DNA of 64,000 bases from Agrypnia vestita (Eukaryota; Arthropoda; Insecta; Trichoptera; Phryganeidae), in assembly GCA_016648135.1 (NCBI GenBank), contig JADDOH010023055.1, forward strand, positions 1 to 64,000, given 5' to 3'. Position numbers and translations under genes: made by a program. The notes under the pieces are model-generated. The model did no database searches, was not told the DNA's origin, and was given only the letters and a program-made list of their open reading frames with translations. Below, piece by piece: positions 57,072-64,000 of the stretch (position 1 is its first letter; every line of letters starts with the position of its first letter).

Positions 57072-58855
57072 GTTACCTCTATAAAACTCAAAACTTAAGG
57101 ATTCATTCAGTCTGCAGTACTAAAGATTCCCAGAGACCGACCAGAGACAGTGGGGAAGTCTTGTCTTGCTTACAAGGCGATTACACCTTTTTGGAGAAAT
57201 CAGTGATCAAGACGCACCTGCACACACACCCTGGAGGGAAACCTTTATTTTGCTCCCAATGTAATTATACATGTTCTTTACTGCAAACCTTAAAGAACCA
57301 TTCCCGTACACACATTGAAAAGAAACCATTTTCCTGTTCTCAATGTGATTATGCCTTTTCCAAAAAAAAAAGTTTAAAAAGCCACATGCTTACACATTCA
57401 AAAGAAAAGCCATTTTCTTGTCTTAAATGTGATTATGCCTGTTCCAAAAAAAGTCATTTAAAAAGACACATGCTTACACATTCTGGAAAGAAACCATTTT
57501 CCTGTCCTCAATGTGATTTTGCCAGTTCCCTTAAAGAATGTTTAAAAAGTCATATGCTTACACATTCTGGAGAAAAACCATTTTTTTGTGCTCAATGTGA
57601 TTATGCCTGTTCCAAAAAAACTTATTTAAAAAGCCACATGCTAACACATTCTGGAGAGAAACCATTTTTTTGTGCTCAATGTGATTATGCCTGTTCCAAA
57701 AAAACTTATTTAAAAAGCCACATTCTTACACATTCTGCAGAAAAACCATTTTCCTGTTATCAATGTGATTATGCCTGTTCCCAAAAAAATGATTTAAAAA
57801 ACCACTTGCGTACACATTCTGGAGAAAAACCATTTTCTTGTGCTCAATGTGATTATATCTGTTCCAAAAAATCAAGTTTAAAACGCCACATGCGTACACA
57901 TTCTGGAGAAAAACCGTTTTCCTGTTCTCAATGTGAATATGCCGGTTCAAATAAAAATAATTTAAAAAGACACATGCTTATACACTCTGAAGAAAAACCA
58001 TTTTCTTGTTCTCAATGTGACTATGCCTGTACCAATAAAGATTATTTAAAAAGCCACATGCTTACACATTCTGGAGTGAAACCATTTTCTTGTTATCAAT
58101 GTGATTATGCCTGTTACCAAAAAAATGATTTAAAATACCACATGCTTACACATTCTGGAGAAAAACCATTTTCTTGTGCTCAATGTGATTATTTCTGTTC
58201 CAAAAAATGTAGTTTAAAACGCCACATGCGTACACATTCTGGAGAAAAACCGTTTACCTGTTCTGAATGTGAATATGGGTATTCGAATAAAAATACTTTA
58301 AAAAGACACATACTTACACACTCTGGAGAAAAACCATTTTCTTGTTCTCAATGTGATTATGCCTGTGCCCAAAAACATTCTTTAAAAAGCCACATGCTTA
58401 CACATTCAGGAGAGAAACCATTTTCTTGTGTTCAATGTCATTATTCCTGTTCCCTAAAACATAATTTAAAAAGCCACATGCTTATACATTCAGGAGAGAA
58501 ACCATTTTCTTGTGCTCAATGTGATTATGTCTGTTCCCAAAAATCTAGTTTAAAACGCCACTTGGGTACACATTCTGAAGAAAAGCCGTTTACCTGTTCT
58601 CAATGTGAATATGCCTTTTCAAGTAAAAATGTTTTAAAAAGACACATGCTTACACATTCTGGAGAGAAACCGTTTGTTTGTTCTCAATGTGATTATGCCT
58701 GTTCCCAAAAATATAATTTAAAAAGCCACATGCTTAAACATTCTGGAAAGAAACCATTTTCTTGTCTTCGATGTGATTATACCTCTTCCCAAAAGACACG
58801 TTTAAAATGCCACATGCTTAAACATTCCGGAGAGAAACCATTTTCTTGCTCTTAA
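57072..58855 (+). CDS. C2H2 zinc-finger gene C, finger exon (19 fingers)
   Basis: Acceptor TTGATTGTTCCAG, then G-Y-L-Y-K-T-Q-N-L-R-I. After the cysteine-deficient first unit there are 19 C2H2 fingers of 28 residues, all with intact ligands, linked by T-H-S-G-E-K-P-F or close variants. Fingers 5 and 6 are almost identical (recent 84-bp duplication). Fingers 7-10, 11-14 and 15-18 are three copies of a four-finger block. The frame stops at 58,853-58,855 (C-S-stop) where the repeat has CAA (Gln), a one-base nonsense change; finger sequence continues to 58,907, where a transposon interrupts it. Upstream exon candidates: 49,315-49,471 and 51,609-51,894. Minus ORFs here are shadows. Likely nuclear DNA binding. 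Confidence 0.8.
57755..58762 (+). repeat. four-finger higher-order repeat, 3 x 336 bp
   Basis: Blocks begin at 57,755, 58,091 and 58,427. The four fingers recur in order, recognisable by Q-K-N-D-L / K-K-(S/C)-S-L / E-Y...N-K-N / D-Y-A-C. Block 3 has diverged most in its first finger. Confidence 0.8.
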
Positions 58856-58907
58856 TGTGATTATGTCTGTTCCCATAAATATATTTTAAAATACCATATG
58901 CGTACAC
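58856..58907 (+). pseudogene. gene C finger sequence past the stop, up to the transposon
   Basis: It continues the frame as [17 protein letters not shown] and is cut at the 8-bp target duplication GCGTACAC (58,900-58,907). It resumes at 61,739. Confidence 0.85.
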
Positions 58908-59146
58908 TAGGGTGTCCCAAAAAAATTAAAGTGATATTTTTTTAATGCATACCCTCTTATTTTGTTTGAATGGTCTCAAAACATTTAAAAATAAAATTTT
59001 GCATACTTAGGATCACGATAACCCGTGCCGACTTGCAGCGAAACGTGTCTGTGCTTGCACGGTACGGCGCGACGGAAATCTCGCATTGCTTGCGTCTTAT
59101 TACTTGGTTATTTTATTAGTAAACGCATTACTTTTGAGTAGTCAAC

Positions 59147-61476
59147 ATGTCATTGGAGTAACGAAGTTCTCAAAAGGAGAAATTTTTAATAGGAAACGTA
59201 AAACATCAAATCACCGGTTCGAAACTTCCCTCTAATGGACAAGTACTGGGAGTTTTGATCTATAATATTCGTGAAGTGAATTTAAGTGTCAATGGAAGTG
59301 TAAATCTTACTATTCGTGAGTGTATTATTAACTGGGAAAAGGCACGTATACTGACTAAATCATTACCTAACTGTGTTAAGAAACTAGTTTCATTATACCA
59401 AGTTTGGAGAGATTTGCAAAAAAATGCGGAAAAAACACAAGAAGTGTTTGAACAACGTCGACAAGAGTTTCTTTCCAACTTAGACAATTTGTTTGACATT
59501 GCTCATGCCGATGCGCTTCAGATATTTAAAATAAATGAAGATAGGATCTTCTTGGAGCGCCAAAGAGAACCAGGTCGGCCTGGTCACTTAGCCGGAGTGG
59601 ACAAAAAACTTACAGAAAGGAAGAAAAGACGGGCCTTAGAAACATTGAGGAGGAAAAGCGACGTGCTAAATATTTTTCATCATTAGCTCCATCGCCATCT
59701 CATCTTATAAACCACCACAAGAAAACTCATCTTCTGATTCTGAAATAATAGATTTACAAAAAAATAGACCCAGCCTAAGTGGTGCTTCCTCTCAGCCCGA
59801 TAAAACTTGTACGCAGAAAAATTTCATAACTCTGAAGTTGGTTGCCGCATTAGATAGATGTCAGTTAAGTGTGAGAGATTCTGTATTTATAATTGAAGCT
59901 ACTATTGAGGCACTAGGGCATAACACGAATGACTTTTCTATAAGCAAGTCCTCAATCCATAGAATTCATACAGAAATGCGAAGAGAGCGGGCTGAAGCTA
60001 TAAAAGTTAATTTTCAAAATAATATCCCGGATACGGTAACTGTCCACTGGAATGGCAAACTATTGCCGGCTCTAGATTCACGTAAATCTAAAGAAGAACG
60101 CCTCCCGATAGTTATTTCATATGATGAACTTAAAGCTGTGCCAAAATTGGACAGCTCATCAGGAAGCGAACAGGCACAGGCAGTTTGGAATGCCATTATC
60201 AACTGGAATCTTGAAGACAGAGTGCAGATTCTCTGTTATGATACTACTGCTTCAAATACAGGCCGTATTAATGGTGCATGTGTGCTTCTCGAACAATAAA
60301 CGGATAGAAAAATGCTTATTTTTGCTTGCCGTCATCACGTCTACGAACTAGTATTAAAAAGCGTGTTTGAAGCGAAAATCAGCCAAGTAACTACAAGCCC
60401 AGACATTCCGTTGTTTAAAAAGTTCCGAGAAAACTGGAAAAAAGTCGATGCCGAAAAAACACAAATCTGTACAGAAAAGCTATCTTGTTTAAATGTTTCA
60501 GAAATTGATAAACTGCTAGAATTCTACCGATTTGAATTGACTAAAGAAATAGCTAGAGATGACTATCGTGAATTAATTGAGCTTTCAATAATATTTCTTG
60601 GTGGAGATACAGAGAAGAAATTTAAGATTCGGCCTCCAGTTGCTATGCAGCAAGCTCGGTGGATGGCGAGAGCCATTTATTCGTTAAAAATATCATTACT
60701 AAGCTCTCAATTCAGAATTTTAAATAAGGATAAGGCAGCTCTGTTGGATGTCTGTCTGTTTATCGTGACATCGTGCGTCAAATTCTGGCTCCAATGCATA
60801 TTAGTAGTAAAAGCACCTTATCAGGACTTATGCTTTTTGAAATCCATGAAAGCTTACGAAACAATAGATAAAAGCATTTCCAAAGCAACTTTACAGAAGT
60901 TTTGCCAGCATTCATGGTATTTGACAGATGAAGTATCTGTTTTGTCTTTATTTGACGATGATGTCGATCAAGAAACTAAAGTAAAAATGGTTGCCAACTT
61001 AGCTAAAGAAAACCCATCAGCCCACGATAAACGTTACATTGCATCCAAAGAAGAACTTTGTGGCCCACTTTTTGGTATGTCTTATATGTAAATTATGCTT
61101 GGATTTTCTTCTATAGTTTACCATACGATTGATAACCGTTCCTTCTGATTTAATTTCAGAGAAAAACATCGATGACTTCGTCTCTGTCGAAAGCAAGTTC
61201 CTATTTAATCGACTCAAAATTGATGACAGATTTCTGAAGAAGAGCCCTTCTTTATGGTGAAATAATGATTCGTTCCAACAAGCTCAAAGGAAGCTATTTA
61301 CACTGAGAGCAGTTAATGATACGGCAGAAAGAGCGGTTAAATTAATGCAAGACTTTCATGGTTTAAGCACTGTTGAAGAGGAGCAAAAGCAATTTTTATT
61401 ACGTTACGTACAAGAACACAGAAACTTATATCCTGATTGTAAAAAGCAAACTTTGAAAAGGAAATTTAATGATTAA
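59147..61476 (+). pseudogene. transposase of the hAT-like element, spliced, inactivated
   Basis: The frame from the ATG at 59,147 meets a TAA at codon 5. The N-terminal part (to 59,640) has F-D-I-A-H-A-D-A-L and Q-R-E-P-G-R-P-G. After a frame break near 59,640-59,700 comes R-L-P-I-V-I-S-Y-D, then C-Y-D-T-T-A-S-N-T-G (a plausible catalytic Asp in a hAT-like context) and, past an in-frame TAA at 60,297, F-A-C-R-H-H-V-Y-E-L-V (a C-x2-H-like motif). The C-terminus after the intron has N-D-T-A-E-R-A-V-K-L-M, with a TGA at 61,258. I recognise the protein as a family recurring in invertebrate genomes but cannot name its subfamily. Inactive. Confidence 0.65.
61075..61161 (+). other. intron in the transposase gene
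   Basis: GTATGTCTTATATG donor and TTTAATTTCAG acceptor, 87 bp. Removing it joins G and AG into one Glu codon and continues the frame into K-N-I-D-D-F, so it is a real phase-1 intron. Confidence 0.8.
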
Positions 61477-61738
61477 TGTGTTTTATACTATAAATAAATA
61501 ATAAATATTATAAATGTGTTTTATTTACTGAATATAAATAATGAACTCTACAATGTTCCAATACCTCCATACTAACTTTTCAACTTAAACTTTGACGTCA
61601 AGTCGGCACGGGTTATCGTTATCCGATCTCAATAATATTTAATATTTAAGTTTTTGGAGTCAAATGAAAAAAAAATAGAGGGTATGCGTTTTGAAATTCG
61701 AAAAAAAAAATTTCCCCCTTATAGCCTGGGACACCCTA

Positions 61739-61950
61739 GCGTACACATTCTGGAGAAAAACCATTTTCTTGTTCTCAATGTGATTATGCCTGTTCTCTTA
61801 AATATATTTTAAAATATCATATGCGTACACATTCTGGAGAAAAAACATTTTCTTGTTCTCAGTTTATTAAAGTCACGTCCTACATACTCGGGATATCAAC
61901 CTTTCTCGTGCTCTCAGTGTAATTACACTTGCTCCCAGATAACACACTTA
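61739..61950 (+). pseudogene. gene C finger remnants after the transposon
   Basis: [14 protein letters not shown] and one more full finger, a partly deleted unit, then a last conserved finger ([18 protein letters not shown]) that is also recognisable in genes A and B. A MITE cuts it at 61,950. Confidence 0.8.
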
Positions 61951-62078
61951 GGCCCGGTTTTTTCTAGTTCGATCAAAGTATAGATTTTTACGAAAACGGA
62001 TCGGCTGATTGGTGGAGAACGTAAAAATCTATGCTTTAAAAGAATGCTTACTTTAATCCAACCTGAAACAACCGGCCC
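61951..62078. mobile_element. 128-bp Harbinger-type MITE with TTA duplication (copy 2)
   Basis: Ends GGCCCGGTT and AACCGGCCC, flanked by TTA (61,948-61,950 and 62,079-62,081). The empty site is seen in gene A (CACTTAAAGAGACAT on minus near 19,868). Same interior as at 31,800. Confidence 0.9.
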
Positions 62079-62315
62079 TTAAAGAGACATCTATTCTATT
62101 CTGACTATTCTGGAGTGAGAATTACGAATGAGGAGATTCTGAAGGGAGTGCGAGAAAAATAAAAGCGGCCTATAGTGCATTTGAGAACACAGTCCAAGAG
62201 CCTGCTCGGACACCCCATCCCAATTATTATTATTTCGTTGTCTGTCCATCCGTCCGTCGTAACTTTGTGTAACGTTCGTAACTACTTTATTGTAGAAAAA
62301 CTTTTTTTGTAATGT
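62079..62315 (+). pseudogene. gene C last-finger end and 3' flank
   Basis: After the MITE, AAGAGACATC continues the last finger. The sequence CTGGAGTGAGAATTACGA to CGTTCGTAACTAC matches 19,470-19,240 of gene A on minus, so this block is the shared 3' end of the gene family. The LINE 5' UTR begins at about 62,316. Confidence 0.65.
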
Positions 62316-64000
62316 ACTTACGAGTATGTACGTTAAAAATTAAAACATTTAGTTTCTCTAATAAAGATTTCTGGGAAAATTCCAAAAAAACGGAACTCGA
62401 CAAACTCAACGATTTATAAAAAAACAGTTCAATTATACAATAAATATATGTAAAAAAAAAAATTAAAATACATTTTTTTATCGAACCTGTTCATGTTTGT
62501 GACATTCGTCAGTTTGTATTATTTTAAATGTGAAATTTATGTCTTACGGTTAATAGCATTTGAATAGCAATATTATAAATGAGTAACAATATTGTTGAAG
62601 CAGGAGGACGTCCTTTTCTTTTTCCTCCTTTCCTTTATATTTCTTTCCATTTTCTTTTAATTGATATGTATGTATTATAACAATAGCAAGTTATAATGAG
62701 CACAACTAGTAAAGTTCATACAAGATCCAAGCCCTCGGAAACTCCTGCACCTGTGCTAGAGAAGATCACTTTGACAAATTCATAAAATGCGTGGGTTGAA
62801 AAATTGACGAATTTAAACAACAACAAATTTGTAGAATAAAGTGACTGAAATGAAATTAAGCATTGAATTCATAAGTAAACAGTACGACGAAATTTAAAGT
62901 TGGTGGTATCCTTTAGATAAAACTAAAAAAATTTAAGAAATCTTGGACTTCAACTAACTGAACTGGACAGACCAATATCAGTTACAACTGTGTTGAATTC
63001 GCCGGAGTTAAAGATTTATGAATGACCCTCCATCTAGAAACCATCCATAGAGTTATAAATGAGATGCGCATCGAAGTGGAACCACAGAAACAAAAAGAAG
63101 CATTCGCTATCAAGACAGAAGAATGATGCACTTACAGGTTCAATTCCAAGACGAAGAATATCAACAATTAGTTTTGAATAACCGAAATAATGCAAGAGAG
63201 AATAATTAATTTATTGGTGAAATAATCTCAGCAAATTATAAATTACTTCTCTGGAAAACTAAATAACGTAAATATATTTTTACTTGGTTCGAAAATAACA
63301 GAATACCAACTAAAAAAACTCAGACTAATCTTCTAAACTTATTGTGATCAAGCATGTGGACGACATAAACTTACTAGTTTAAATACATCGTTTCAATTTA
63401 ATTCATTCATTACCAATATGGATAATTTGATTGATTGAATTAAATTTTTTTTTTTATTTAAAATATAATAGAAAGGTTTAAGGATAACATTTTTACATGA
63501 TTTAATATAGGAATATAATGATAATATAATTTAGATACAAAGTCATTTTTTTATAGTTGGCCGAGTTTTAGCATTTTTGTCACATCTGTTTTGAATTTGT
63601 CAATGGTCAGTTGTTTGGTCTGTTGTGGCAGGTCGTTGTATAGTTTTAATCCGTTGCAAATTAGTCGGGATTGTCCTGTTTTTGTATTGGCGTGTGTTAC
63701 GACGATATAAATATCAATATTGATGACCCAACATTCTGTTATCGGTTTTTTAAATATATATTTACTGCATGAGTATAAGAATCGTAAGAAAAAAAATTAT
63801 ACTACCCTAGCTATTCTCGACTCCTTACAACATAGATTCAATATCCTTATCTTTGAAGAGGCGTGGCTTAAAGATGCAGCTACTGTCCCAAGTATTACGG
63901 GATATTCATCTCGCTATTCCACCAAAAACTGTTGGCGAATTGATTAAGTTGTTGTATATATTCGAAATGATGTAGCGTCTGTCGAAGAAATTGTTACTCC
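62316..64000 (+). mobile_element. CR1/Jockey-group LINE (copy 2), running off the right edge
   Basis: 5' UTR collinear with 16,868-16,460 (minus). ORF1 ATG at 62,698 (M-S-T-T-S-K-V-H-T-R-S-K). ORF1 is soon broken by stops. The endonuclease is legible at about 63,830-63,995 (F-N-I-L-I-F-E-E-A-W-L, V-V-V-Y-I-R-N-D-V), with a stop where the family has Gly. A 250-bp antisense LINE tail is nested at 63,446-63,695. Confidence 0.75.
63446..63695 (-). mobile_element. 5'-truncated LINE 3' end nested in LINE copy 2
   Basis: On minus it reads L-Y-N-D-L-P-Q-Q-T-K-Q-L-T-I-D-K-F-K, a conserved extreme C-terminus of CR1/Jockey-group ORF2, then a short 3' UTR and a poly(A) (the T run at 63,446-63,456). Copy 1 of the host LINE lacks this sequence. 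Confidence 0.7.

Larger units (their letters stand above)
58908..61738 (+). mobile_element. hAT-like DNA transposon with 8-bp target duplication, inserted in gene C
   Basis: Ends TAGGGTGTCCCA and its inverted counterpart (TGGGACACCCTA), flanked by GCGTACAC on both sides (58,900-58,907 and 61,739-61,746). The zinc-finger sequence is restored exactly if one copy and the element are removed. An 8-bp duplication and a TAGGG start fit hAT (Ac begins similarly). Subterminal inverted blocks CCCGTGCCGACTTG / AAGTCGGCACGGG lie at about 59,020 and 61,600. 2.83 kb long. Confidence 0.85.

Overview
The window is eukaryotic and almost certainly from an insect. It is AT-rich, has no operon-like gene packing, and contains an R1-clade non-LTR element, Bel/Pao, piggyBac, mariner, Penelope-like and PIF/Harbinger-type sequences, spliced zinc-finger genes and degenerate CCTAA-type (arthropod telomere-like) repeats. 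I cannot fix the insect order from the sequence alone.

The host content is a cluster of three paralogous C2H2 zinc-finger genes. A (minus): short acidic first exon near 25.5 kb and a 13-finger exon at 21.9-23.15 kb. B (minus): 14-finger exon at 35.3-36.6 kb, with candidate upstream exons at 39.5 and 41.4-41.7 kb. C (plus): candidate upstream exons at 49.3 and 51.6-51.9 kb and a 19-finger exon at 57.07-58.86 kb. Every candidate 5' exon ends in a phase-1 donor and every finger exon begins after a phase-1 acceptor, so any 5' exon can join any array in frame. Each array ends at a premature stop, followed by decayed fingers and a shared degenerate C-terminal tail. B and C are divergent. They share a Penelope GIY-YIG relic just upstream of the finger exon and sit on the two arms of an inverted duplication (39.4-41.2 and 49.8-51.95 kb). 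A tRNA-Thr(TGT) lies at 54.4 kb.

Most of the rest is nested mobile DNA. 0-2.5 kb: 5' part of a Bel/Pao element on minus. 5.2-12.1 kb: a piggyBac relic split by an almost full-length R1-clade element. 13.5, 24.9 and 33.3 kb: three copies of a motif with a hammerhead-ribozyme-like core, two of them inside palindromes. 15.9-19.2 kb: a LINE, an inverted LINE fragment and a mariner. 25.9-30.2 kb: a minisatellite, a LINE 3' end, a 146-bp satellite and a candidate LTR. 36.8-38.8 kb: a Penelope-like element. 42.7-45.8 kb: a non-autonomous LTR element with 1-kb GC-rich LTRs. 45.9-47.0 kb: a second, 5'-truncated R1-clade copy with a 14-bp target duplication. 48.8 and 50.0 kb: MITEs. 58.9-61.7 kb: a hAT-like transposon with 8-bp target duplication inside gene C. 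61.95 kb: a 128-bp MITE with TTA duplication. 62.3-64 kb: a LINE running off the edge.

No mobile-element coding region I could read is intact; each has frameshifts, stops or truncation. The best leads are the modular zinc-finger locus, the palindrome-embedded hammerhead-like motif, and target-site duplications good enough to order the insertions.
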